From contig CAZKXU010000021.1 in the NCBI GenBank assembly GCA_964556665.1, forward strand, positions 1-39,887: a stretch of DNA of 39,887 bases. Direction: 5' to 3'. The number at the start of each line of letters is the position of its first letter. Positions within the stretch are counted from its first letter, which is position 1. Shown in pieces: positions 8,778 through 16,093 of the stretch. The position numbers and the translations under genes were made by a program. The DNA is from CAZKXU01 sp964556665 (lineage in GTDB: Bacteria > Bdellovibrionota_C > UBA2361 > CAZKXU01). Below the pieces are notes generated by a model. The model searched no databases, was not told the DNA's origin, and worked only from the letters and a program-made list of their open reading frames with translations.

Positions 8778-10001
8778 CTAGAGAGCCCCCCAGGGCAGGT
8801 GCAGAATATGCTGGTCAATCCAGAAGCACTCCTCGTATGTTGTTATGAGAATGCCATTTTTAGCTTTTTTATCATAACTCATAAGCTCTTTCATTCCGAC
8901 AATATGTTCTTTTGACGGTTTGCCTGTAAGCTTTAGCTCTATTGGGATATGAGTTTCCATATCGAGCTCTAGAATAAAATCAACCTCATTCGTATCAGCT
9001 TGCCTCCAATGCAAGATCTCTATCCGACTGCGCTCACAGTTTATCAATGCGCGCAACGAATTGGCGACAAAGGTTTCAAAAACCGTTCCGAGTAGGGGAG
9101 ATGATTCAATCTGCTTTTCGGAGAAGAACCCCATTAAAAAGAGGGTTAGTCCGCTATCGCAAAGTAACAGCTTTGTCCTCTTTGTCTCTCTTTTTACCAG
9201 ATTAGTTTGACTTGGCCGAACCTGATACAGCAGCTCCGAAGCCTCAAGTATACCAAGCCAATCATGGAGAGTCGTTCCAGGAATCCCGGTCGTTGATGAA
9301 AATTCATTTACATTAAGTAATTTACCGGAATATGTAGCTGCAAGACGCAAGAATCTTTCAAAGCGCCCCAAATCTTTGACTCCTGAGAGCTCTCTTAGGT
9401 CCTTTGTCAGGTAGGTCTGAACATAGTCAGAGAATCTTTGAGTTACATCTTCCAAGCTAGGACTGTGTTCCTTTATAGCCATAGCAGGAAAGCCACCCCT
9501 TAAGAGGATTTGGAGCGGCGTGTTGTTTATTGGAAACTTTATACCGAGCGGTGGAGAGTCAAACAACTTTAGCAGATCAATTTTAGGGCGACTATGAGTT
9601 TCTGAGATGGTCATCGGCGCAAGCTCAACTATTCCAACTCGACCAGCCAACGATTCTGAAGCACGCTTCATAAGCGGCAATGGCTCTGAGCCGGTCAGCA
9701 CAAAGTCGGCTTTGCCAGCAACACCTCGATCAACCTGATCTTTGATCTCCAAGAATAGCTCCGGCGCTCGCTGGACTTCATCATAGATAGCCGGCGGTGG
9801 ATTGTTTTTAATAAATAATGCTGGGTCGTTCTTTGCCTGCTCGACAAGGCTTAAAGAATCAAGCAATACCCACTTATGGTTAGGAAAGAGTCGCCTAGCC
9901 AACTCACTTTTCCCCACCTGGCGAGGGCCTGTAATCAGTACAACTGAGTATAATTGAGAAATTGCCAAGACCTTGGAGCTAATGTGCCTTTCCAGATACA
10001 T
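8778..10001 (-). CDS. AAA ATPase with DUF4143 domain (first copy)
   Basis: A 407-aa protein of the widespread AAA + DUF4143 family. Walker A GPRQVGKS is at ~25-32, Walker B ends AIYDE at ~71-75, and an ATPase sensor region TGSEPLPLM follows. The second half carries the winged-helix-like and DUF4143 regions, with a nuclease-like pattern (RQADTNEVDFILELD ... HIPIELKLTG) that resembles the PD-(D/E)XK core. The start ATG has no Shine-Dalgarno, and a perfect 22-bp inverted repeat lies 12 bases upstream (10013-10071). A related but distinct protein is encoded at 14607-15749. The family function is unresolved; defence or nucleic-acid roles have been suggested on domain grounds only. Confidence 0.9.
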   Translation of the reverse strand: MYLERHISSKVLAISQLYSVVLITGPRQVGKSELARRLFPNHKWVLLDSLSLVEQAKNDPALFIKNNPPPAIYDEVQRAPELFLEIKDQVDRGVAGKADFVLTGSEPLPLMKRASESLAGRVGIVELAPMTISETHSRPKIDLLKLFDSPPLGIKFPINNTPLQILLRGGFPAMAIKEHSPSLEDVTQRFSDYVQTYLTKDLRELSGVKDLGRFERFLRLAATYSGKLLNVNEFSSTTGIPGTTLHDWLGILEASELLYQVRPSQTNLVKRETKRTKLLLCDSGLTLFLMGFFSEKQIESSPLLGTVFETFVANSLRALINCERSRIEILHWRQADTNEVDFILELDMETHIPIELKLTGKPSKEHIVGMKELMSYDKKAKNGILITTYEECFWIDQHILHLPWGAL

Positions 10002-10012
10002 AATAGTCAGCT

Positions 10013-10071
10013 ATTTCAATATGTTATAAAATATCACGCTATTGCCGTAATATTTTATAACATATTGAAAT
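10013..10071. promoter_or_regulatory. Perfect 22-bp inverted repeat upstream of the DUF4143 ATPase gene
   Basis: The arms at 10013-10034 and 10050-10071 are exact reverse complements (core ATATGTTATAAAATAT) around a 15-base loop. The nearer arm ends 12 bases before the start codon at 10001, where a promoter, operator or leader hairpin would lie. It could also be the end of a small mobile element. Confidence 0.8.
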
Positions 10072-10117
10072 GTATAATGAAAGTGAAATTTATTAATACT
10101 CACTATAATGAGCTGCC

Positions 10118-10316
10118 TCGAAAATGTTGCCCTCGAAAATGTTGTCTGGCACCAAATTGGGGAAGCACCAAATTGGGGAATGTTGCCTGGCACCAAATTG
10201 GGCGGGGAATGTTGCCTGGCACCAAATTGGGCGGGCACCAAATTGGGCGCACCAAATTGGGGGGTTTATTTGTGAAAGTCACGCAAATTGGGGGGGCTTG
10301 GCACCAAATTGGGGGG
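10118..10316. repeat. Tandem degenerate CACCAAATTGGG repeat cluster
   Basis: Seven exact CACCAAATTGGG units plus one variant (ACGCAAATTGGG) lie at irregular spacings of ~14-30 bases. Several are embedded in the longer unit GAATGTTGCCTGGCACC. The cluster is preceded by two copies of CCTCGAAAATGTTG. Each unit holds two tiny palindromes, TGCC-T-GGCA and CCAA-A-TTGG. It fills the gap between the two minus-strand genes at 8778 and 10472 and is probably a REP-like or decayed array, not coding. Confidence 0.8.
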
Positions 10317-10471
10317 CGGCGGTTTTTGAAGGCCCCTTAGAGTTAGTTCAGAAGGCAGTAAAGCTATGTCATACTGGTCCAGCTTCAGCTCGTGTCGATC
10401 AAGTAGTTGTAAAAGATCAATCAAATGAGAGGGATCTTAACGGCTTTATGATACGACATTAACATCTAAAG
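10317..10471. other. Intergenic stretch, nothing recognised
   Basis: Frames that run through here continue from the repeat cluster and have no family resemblance. I see no RNA gene or strong hairpin before the end of the permease gene. Confidence 0.4.
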
Positions 10472-11908
10472 TTACCTCTTCTCTGAGAGAGCCCCTTTCA
10501 TCCCGTAAAATCTGTAGATAACTAACCCTAACGCCATCCAGACGACAAGCCTTATCCAGGTGTCTGTCGGCAGCGAGGCCATCTGTGAGAGTGCGGCTAA
10601 CGCGCCAAGTATTGGAACAAGAGGTACGCCCGGACAACGAAATGGTCGTGGGCGATCAGGTTGAGTGCGCCGTAAAATCCAGATGCCGACACATACAAGC
10701 ACAAAGGCGAGCAAAGTACCGATTGAAACAAGTTCACCTAAAATGCCGATTGGGCAGAATCCAGCAATAAAAAATCCAAGTACTCCGGTTAAAATAGTTG
10801 TTACATATGGAGTTCCAAAGCGTGGATGTATCTTGGAAAAAACTGGTGGGAGCAATCCATCTCGTGCCATTGAAAAAAATATGCGTGGCTGTCCCATTAA
10901 AAGAACCAGCACTACGGAGCTTAGTCCTGCAATTGCGCCAAGTTTGATTAGCGGCCTTAACCAGGTCAATCCGGAACCGGCAGCGTTAACAGCTACCGCA
11001 ATCGGAGCAGGGCTATTGAGTTGGTCATATTTTACAATGCCGGTCATCACCAGTGAGACCAGAATATAAAGCACCGTGCAAACAATAAGGGAACCGATAA
11101 TTCCGATCGGCATATCACGCTGCGGATTCTTACACTCCTGTGCCAGAGTGGATAAGGAATCAAAGCCGATATAAGCAAAGAATATTACCCCTGCTCCTCT
11201 AAAAATTCCGCTCCAGCCAAAAAAACCATACTCACCTGAATTTGGAGGAATAAAAGGGATCCAGTTTTCAGTGTTTACATATCCTAATCCGAAGAAGATG
11301 AAGAGAAGAATTACAGTGAGTTTTACTGCCACAATTAAATTATTGAACTTAGATGATTCACTTATACCACGAACTAAAAGATAGGTGCAGAATGCAACAA
11401 TAAGTGCAGCCGGAAGATTAATTAGAGCGCCGGTCGCAGTCCAACCATTAACGTGATCATAGTGAAACGGGGCCTGTGCTATCGAAGCCGGAAGGGTGAG
11501 ACCGATGTCGTTTAGAAAGCTAGCCACATATCCGGACCAACCTACCGCCACGGTGGAGGCGCCGAAAAGATACTCAAGAATAAGGTCCCAGCCGATAATC
11601 CAGGCGATGAAGCGACCCATGGTTGCATACGCATAAGTATAAGCGCTGCCTGCCACAGGAATCATAGAGGCAAACTCGGCATAACAGAGCGCAGCAAAGG
11701 CACAGCCGATGCCTGAGACAATGAATGATAATACTATTGCAGGCCCTGCATACTGTGCAGCCGCCTGTCCGGTCAGGACAAATATTCCTGCACCTATAAT
11801 CCCACCTACGCCTAGCAAGATTAAACTTGGAGCGGTCAAGGTGCGTTTAAAATTAGCGTCTCCGGAGGTAGAGTTATTAAGTAGTTTATCTATGGCTGCT
11901 TCGGTCAT
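10472..11908 (-). CDS. APC-family amino-acid permease
   Basis: A 478-aa transporter of the amino acid-polyamine-organocation superfamily, resembling the YfnA / cationic amino-acid transporter subgroup. The first helix has the family motif GVGGIIGAGIFVLTG (~33-47). The conserved AYTYAYATMGRFIAWIIGWD follows at ~88-107, and about 12 hydrophobic segments can be counted. It would import amino acids across the inner membrane by proton or sodium coupling; the substrate cannot be assigned. It stands alone: the repeat cluster is downstream, and the RluB-type gene starts divergently ~165 bases away. Confidence 0.9.
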   Translation of the reverse strand: MTEAAIDKLLNNSTSGDANFKRTLTAPSLILLGVGGIIGAGIFVLTGQAAAQYAGPAIVLSFIVSGIGCAFAALCYAEFASMIPVAGSAYTYAYATMGRFIAWIIGWDLILEYLFGASTVAVGWSGYVASFLNDIGLTLPASIAQAPFHYDHVNGWTATGALINLPAALIVAFCTYLLVRGISESSKFNNLIVAVKLTVILLFIFFGLGYVNTENWIPFIPPNSGEYGFFGWSGIFRGAGVIFFAYIGFDSLSTLAQECKNPQRDMPIGIIGSLIVCTVLYILVSLVMTGIVKYDQLNSPAPIAVAVNAAGSGLTWLRPLIKLGAIAGLSSVVLVLLMGQPRIFFSMARDGLLPPVFSKIHPRFGTPYVTTILTGVLGFFIAGFCPIGILGELVSIGTLLAFVLVCVGIWILRRTQPDRPRPFRCPGVPLVPILGALAALSQMASLPTDTWIRLVVWMALGLVIYRFYGMKGALSEKR

Positions 11909-12073
11909 AACTATTTATCTCCAAGATAGAATCGGTATGAATATAGCAAAATAGTGTTGAGCTGAATACATAAAACCCTCTATGGCCATGGGTCACTCAG
12001 TTTACGTTGCACTACCTACCTACTTTGATGCTAAACTACCTTTTTGTTTATCCGCCCTATAATAAAGATAGAG

Positions 12074-12823
12074 ATGAAAGATGCGCAGCCTAAAAAACGG
12101 ACCGAGCTGCAGAGATTACTCTCTAAGCGTGGTTTTTCCTCACGCAGTAAGGCAGCTGCCTTGATTTTAAAAGGCGAAGTGAGGGTAAACGGCAAAGTCA
12201 TTAAGGATCCGCTTGCCTATGTCTCTATAGATTCTGAGCTGTTTGTAAGCGGCATGCAGATTAGCGCTCAGAATCCAGCTGAAAAAGTGATCATTGCTTT
12301 TCATAAACCAAGGGGTGTAGTTACCACGTCGAGTGATGAAAAAGGACGCAAAACGGTCTATGATTCCTTGCCAGAAGAATACCGACATCTCAAGGCTGTA
12401 GGGCGGCTTGATCTGGCAACTAGCGGCCTTCTACTTTTTACAAATGATAATAAACTAGCTGATTGGCTGCTTGATCCAAAAAACAAGGTGCCTAGAACAT
12501 ACGTTGCGACCGTTAAAGGGGAAGTTTTACAAAGCAAAGTGGACGCACTAAAGTCAGGTATAAAAGATGGAGAAGAGGTACTCAGAGCTGAAGAAGTGAT
12601 GATAAGAAAAGCGAGCGGACGAGAATCTACTCTAATAATTACATTAGTTGAAGGAAAGAATCGGGAGATTCGAAGAATGGGTGAGTCAATCGGACATGAG
12701 ATTATTAAGCTTAAACGAATCTCATTCGGTGATATTATCTTGGGAGATCTAGAGGTCGGAAAGGTAAAAGAAATTAAAGAATCAAAGTTACTTGAAGAAG
12801 CTGAAACAAAATATAAGATTTAG
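12074..12823 (+). CDS. RluB/RsuA-type pseudouridine synthase
   Basis: A 249-aa cytoplasmic enzyme that isomerises a specific uridine in rRNA, probably 23S position 2605 if RluB-like. An N-terminal S4 RNA-binding domain (RTELQRLLSKRGFSSRSKAA to GEVRVNGKVI) is followed by the catalytic domain. Its motif GRLDLATSGLLLFTND contains the catalytic aspartate, and NREIRRMGESIGHEIIKLKR is the conserved C-terminal motif. The frame opens at TTG 12044, but the ATG at 12074 (MKDAQPKKRTELQ) fits the family better. A TATAAT box at 12058-12063 lies between the two, so 12044 may even be upstream of the transcript. The GTPase gene engB follows after 11 bases. Confidence 0.9.
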   Translation: MKDAQPKKRTELQRLLSKRGFSSRSKAAALILKGEVRVNGKVIKDPLAYVSIDSELFVSGMQISAQNPAEKVIIAFHKPRGVVTTSSDEKGRKTVYDSLPEEYRHLKAVGRLDLATSGLLLFTNDNKLADWLLDPKNKVPRTYVATVKGEVLQSKVDALKSGIKDGEEVLRAEEVMIRKASGRESTLIITLVEGKNREIRRMGESIGHEIIKLKRISFGDIILGDLEVGKVKEIKESKLLEEAETKYKI

Positions 12824-12834
12824 AAACGAAGCTC

Positions 12835-13443
12835 ATGAACTACAAAGTTAAAGAAGCTACTTTCATCGCTGGAGCAACAGAATATCACCAACTTCCTCGC
12901 GGCGAATTTCCAGAGGTAGCTTTGATTGGACGCTCAAACTCCGGCAAATCTACATTAATTAACCGACTCACCGGTCGACGCAAACTTGCAAATGTAAGTT
13001 CTAAGCCAGGCAGCACTAAACAGATAAACCTTTTCAAGATCACACTCTCAGCAGGAAAGAATGGGAGCAATATCAATCTTGTGGATCTTCCCGGCTACGG
13101 CTTTGCTCGTTGGTCTGAAAAGGAGCGCAACAACTTAAGCAGTATGATAGTCGAATACTTTGAAAATCGGGAAGCACTTAGGATTGTCTGCCTACTCACA
13201 GATTGCAGAAGACAGCCGGAGGAGGATGAATTATTTCTTCGAAAGCTCGTTTTTGATGCAGGCAGGGATCTGTTAATTGTACTTACAAAAGCAGATAAGC
13301 TTAAACGCTCCGAGCTAAGATCCCGAATTGATTCCGTTTCTGACGCTTACGGGGTTTCCAGCGATCAGCTGATAGTAACCGGAGAGGAGCTTCCTACTGC
13401 TCCTTTTTGGGATCAGATCATGCAAAAGATCGAATCTAATTGA
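12835..13443 (+). CDS. engB: Ribosome biogenesis GTP-binding protein EngB (YihA/YsxC)
   Basis: A 202-aa GTPase required for assembly of the large ribosomal subunit. G1 GRSNSGKST is at residues ~32-40, the switch I region holds SSKPGSTKQINLF, G3 is DLPGYGFARWS (~81-91) and G4 is TKAD (~151-154). The N-terminal ATFIAGATEYHQLP is family-like. It follows the pseudouridine synthase gene after 11 bases, so the two rRNA-related genes are probably cotranscribed. Length is normal for EngB. Confidence 0.95.
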   Translation: MNYKVKEATFIAGATEYHQLPRGEFPEVALIGRSNSGKSTLINRLTGRRKLANVSSKPGSTKQINLFKITLSAGKNGSNINLVDLPGYGFARWSEKERNNLSSMIVEYFENREALRIVCLLTDCRRQPEEDELFLRKLVFDAGRDLLIVLTKADKLKRSELRSRIDSVSDAYGVSSDQLIVTGEELPTAPFWDQIMQKIESN

Positions 13444-13502
13444 TGCGGCCTTTGTATAAAAATGGGCATCTAATATAAGCGTCGAAATTTCTAGGAGTAC
13501 CT

Positions 13503-13790
13503 ATGTCAGATCTACCATTAAAACCTCTTCAGGCCGGTAATAACATTGCACTTCCAACTCAAGATGATTTGCCGAGCCTCGTATCATCGGGGCAGGCGGC
13601 GCAGGCAGACACATCTAATGATGCAACTTTACTCTCCCTTCCTAGAACTAAGAGCAGCAGCGGCACTATTGAGGATCCTATAGCTACCTTAGACTCACTC
13701 CTAGGAAATATTGCTACTGATAAGGATGGCTCTACCGCTCACGCAGGGCTTGATCCGGATCGGGTACGTAACTTACTTAATGAAGAATAG
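13503..13790 (+). CDS. Hypothetical 95-aa low-complexity protein
   Basis: A small acidic protein, MSDLPLKPLQAG to VRNLLNEE, rich in Ser, Thr, Leu and Asp and probably largely disordered. It has no signal peptide, no membrane segment and no family I recognise. AGGAG lies 7 bases before the ATG (13493-13497), which supports translation. It may be the last gene of the pseudouridine synthase-engB unit (60 bases after engB) and is followed at once by a REP-like palindrome at 13796-13826. Confidence 0.6.
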   Translation: MSDLPLKPLQAGNNIALPTQDDLPSLVSSGQAAQADTSNDATLLSLPRTKSSSGTIEDPIATLDSLLGNIATDKDGSTAHAGLDPDRVRNLLNEE

Positions 13791-13795
13791 CCTAC

Positions 13796-13826
13796 TGGGA
13801 CCGCGGGCTTCCAGCCCGCAGTCCCA
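13796..13826. repeat. REP-like GC palindrome, copy A
   Basis: TGGGAC and GTCCCA arms enclose GCGGGCT / AGCCCGC with loop TCC, giving a 14-pair hairpin with one mismatch. It lies between convergent genes ending at 13790 (+) and 13838 (-), so it could terminate both. Related copies are at 17552-17585, 21736-21829, ~29411-29430 and 31697-31727. Confidence 0.85.
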
Positions 13827-13837
13827 ATGAACAAAAC

Positions 13838-14584
13838 TTAGCTTACTACTAATTTTAAAATTAGCGCTGTCACCACAACCAGAAAAACCTTGCGCACAAA
13901 AACACTTCCCTTAAGAATCGCCATGCGTGAACCAACCTGAGAACCGCAGATGTTGGAAAGCGCCATCGGAATCGCTAGCTTATAAATAATATTGCCATGC
14001 CAGAGAAAAAATATAACGGCGGCCAAATTCGTCGTAAGATTAATTATCTTAGCGCTCGTAGATGCCTTTAAGAAATCGAAGCCTAAGATCGCCACAAAAG
14101 CTAGAATCAGAAAGCTTCCCATGCCGGGACCAAAGAAGCCATCATAAAATCCAAGCACTATTCCAATCATGGCTGATATTGCACTCTCTGCTGTGCTTGA
14201 CCGACGTGCACGCTGCAGTTTCCCAAAATCTTTTTTCCAGTATGTATAGGCAGCGCTCACTACTAATAAGGTTATGATTGCAGGTTTTAACATTTTAGGA
14301 TCAAGATACGAGACTGCGCGCGCCCCAAGAAATGAAAAGATAAACGCAAAAAATGCTCCTATAAATGTAGGCTTAATGATCAGATTGCCGCTTCTTACAT
14401 AATTAAATGTAGCAAGTAAAGTTCCAAACATAGAGCTAAACTTATTAGTACCAAATATGGTTGGAATTGCAGCACCAGGAAGTATTACCATAAGCGCCGG
14501 GAGCTGAATCAGCCCGCCTCCGCCTGCAATGGCATCGATAAACCCAGCAAAAAATGCGGCGAGGACTAAGAGGGGAATTTCCAT
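13838..14584 (-). CDS. TauE/SafE-family membrane permease
   Basis: A 248-aa inner-membrane protein of the TauE/SafE family (former DUF81), associated with export of sulfite, sulfoacetate or related anions. The family's first-helix motif FFAGFIDAIAGGGGLIQLPAL is at ~12-32, and the symmetric second-half motif GFYDGFFGPGMGSFLILAF at ~146-164. About seven to eight transmembrane helices are visible. The substrate is unknown, and no sulfur-metabolism gene is adjacent. Its stop lies 12 bases from a REP-like palindrome, convergent to the small 95-aa gene. Confidence 0.88.
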   Translation of the reverse strand: MEIPLLVLAAFFAGFIDAIAGGGGLIQLPALMVILPGAAIPTIFGTNKFSSMFGTLLATFNYVRSGNLIIKPTFIGAFFAFIFSFLGARAVSYLDPKMLKPAIITLLVVSAAYTYWKKDFGKLQRARRSSTAESAISAMIGIVLGFYDGFFGPGMGSFLILAFVAILGFDFLKASTSAKIINLTTNLAAVIFFLWHGNIIYKLAIPMALSNICGSQVGSRMAILKGSVFVRKVFLVVVTALILKLVVS

Positions 14585-14606
14585 AGTGCAATTTACTTTA
14601 GTAGTA

Positions 14607-15749
14607 CTACGGCATCCCCAGTTCCTTGCAAAATAACCAGTAAGGAATGCTTCTAACTTTAGAACCGGATATTAAGCGATCATCATTCTGAAGATGCACC
14701 TGGTAAAAAATAGGGATTTTGGTTCGGTTTAAAAAATAGCTGATATTCGGATTGATTTCTCTGGCACTACTCTTTACCTCAACGGCAAAAAGTGGCTTTT
14801 TATCTTTAAGAACGACAAAGTCAACCTCTCTTCCTGCAGTATCACGCAAATACCGTAATTCCATCTTATAACCTTGTGTATCTTCAATAAAATGGCAATA
14901 TTTCAAAAGCTGGCAGGCCATCATATTTTCAAAGCGGGCACCACTATTTGGCACCTGACTCCAGTCCCAAAAATACAATTTTTTCTCTTTTCGTACTGAT
15001 TTAATCCTACTTTCGCCGTATGGTATAATGCGGAAACAGAGATAGATGTTCTCGAGAATCTTTACCCAGCGCTCGACTGTCTGCGCTGTCACTTCGAGCT
15101 CAAACGCAACAGCATTAAGGGAGATAGGAGAACCTACTCTGTCTGGCAAGGCGTCAATTAATAATTCTAGTAGGCTAAGTTCCTGCACCCGCTCTAAACT
15201 TCTTATATCCTCAGCTATAACCCTGGATACTCTTTCTCTGCGCCAGCGCTGATGAAATCTTTCACTCTGCTTTACTAACGGCTCTGGAAATCCACCGAAT
15301 TTAAGAAGTAATTCTGTATCGCTCTGGGTAGGAGAAGAGTTTAACTCAACTGCTGAAAATGGATGCAGTCGATATCCATGGTAGCGGCCATGCAATGAAT
15401 CACCACCGCGATGGTAATGCTCTAACCTTGCTGAGCCGGTTATTAGAAATGAGACTTCAGGAACAAACTCATCGTATAAGCCCTTTAGGTAGTTTCGCCA
15501 GCGAGCATATTTATGAATCTCGTCTAGCACTATAATTTTCTGCTTAGCCGGAAAATCTCTTTGACGAATTGCCGTACGGTCCTTGGGAATATCCCAATTT
15601 AGATAAGCCGGATGTTGTTTGTTGCCATTGTCCAGCAATGCAAAGGCTAAAGTGGTCTTGCCAACCTGGCGCGGCCCCCCAATTAAGACCATCTTCTCTT
15701 CTATGTCTTCCTTGACAAAATGAGTAAGGTGTCGTTTGAGAGTGTTCAT
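14607..15749 (-). CDS. AAA ATPase with DUF4143 domain (second copy)
   Basis: A 380-aa ATPase of the same general family as the one at 8778-10001 but clearly diverged. Walker A GGPRQVGKTT is at ~24-33, Walker B KIIVLDEIHKYARW at ~71-84 (DE at 76-77), and the sensor region is FLITGSARLEHY. The C-terminal half ends with a PD-(D/E)XK-like pattern (GREVDFVVLKDKKPLFAVEVKSS). It shows the typical internal winged-helix region LEVTAQTVERWVKILEN. Its start is 56 bases from an AT-rich inverted repeat at 15805-15860. It lies 22 bases upstream of the TauE-like gene on the same strand, so the two may be cotranscribed. Confidence 0.9.
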   Translation of the reverse strand: MNTLKRHLTHFVKEDIEEKMVLIGGPRQVGKTTLAFALLDNGNKQHPAYLNWDIPKDRTAIRQRDFPAKQKIIVLDEIHKYARWRNYLKGLYDEFVPEVSFLITGSARLEHYHRGGDSLHGRYHGYRLHPFSAVELNSSPTQSDTELLLKFGGFPEPLVKQSERFHQRWRRERVSRVIAEDIRSLERVQELSLLELLIDALPDRVGSPISLNAVAFELEVTAQTVERWVKILENIYLCFRIIPYGESRIKSVRKEKKLYFWDWSQVPNSGARFENMMACQLLKYCHFIEDTQGYKMELRYLRDTAGREVDFVVLKDKKPLFAVEVKSSAREINPNISYFLNRTKIPIFYQVHLQNDDRLISGSKVRSIPYWLFCKELGMP

Positions 15750-15804
15750 AAACAGTCTATATTCTACTAAATCAAATTAACACGGTGCAAAATTCTATCC
15801 TGTG

Positions 15805-15860
15805 TATTTTATGATAGATCATAATTTATGCATATGCAATTTATGAACTATCATAAAATA
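15805..15860. promoter_or_regulatory. AT-rich inverted repeat upstream of the second DUF4143 ATPase gene
   Basis: The arm TATTTTATGATAG (15805-15817) is the exact reverse complement of CTATCATAAAATA (15848-15860), and the pairing continues inward with one mismatch. It matches in position and composition the inverted repeat ahead of the first DUF4143 ATPase gene, so both may be autoregulatory operators or leader hairpins. Confidence 0.75.
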
Positions 15861-15947
15861 GCATGTGCTAATATGTTGATATAATTGGTGTAATAATAGA
15901 TCGATGACAATATTCCTGTAGTTACATGTATACAAATAAAAAAATTG

Positions 15948-15977
15948 TTGGAGTTCAAGTATTAGTGGTGGTATAGT
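15948..15977 (+). promoter_or_regulatory. Possible sigma70-type promoter for the orphan gene
   Basis: TTGGAG (15948-15953), an 18-base spacer and TATAGT (15972-15977). The predicted transcript would start near 15984 and carry a ~110-base leader holding the hairpin at 16048-16092. Confidence 0.4.
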
Positions 15978-16047
15978 GCCCTCCGCATTAATAAATATGT
16001 GCAGATGAGAGAGATTAAAGGTTATTGCGTAATTACAATTCTGGCTC

Positions 16048-16092
16048 CTCAGTCCCTTAAAATACTGCAGTTGTAGTTTTTAAGGGGCTGAG
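16048..16092 (+). promoter_or_regulatory. Strong leader hairpin covering the ribosome-binding region
   Basis: The arm at 16048-16066 pairs with 16075-16092 (CTCAG...TTAAAA with TTTTTAAGGGGCTGAG), about 18 pairs with one wobble and one bulge and an 8-base loop. The 3' arm includes AAGGGG, the only Shine-Dalgarno-like sequence before the ATG at 16094, so it could block translation. It could equally be the end of an inserted element. Confidence 0.65.
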
Positions 16093-16093
16093 G

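Noticed and set aside
8709..8915. Small plus-strand frame overlapping the end of the double-vWA gene
   Set aside because: It spans the convergent gap and the antisense of the DUF4143 gene; no support.
10118..10316. CRISPR array
   Set aside because: Spacers are missing or very short and irregular (~2-18 bases), the unit is only 12 bases, and no cas genes are present.
10124..10462. Small protein gene in the CACCAAATTGGG cluster
   Set aside because: Frames on both strands are made by the repeat itself and give repetitive CHxIG-type peptides; no ribosome site or family is visible.
8778..15749. Toxin-antitoxin reading of the DUF4143 genes
   Set aside because: No small partner gene overlaps or adjoins either copy; family members occur alone, and no antitoxin-like protein is seen.
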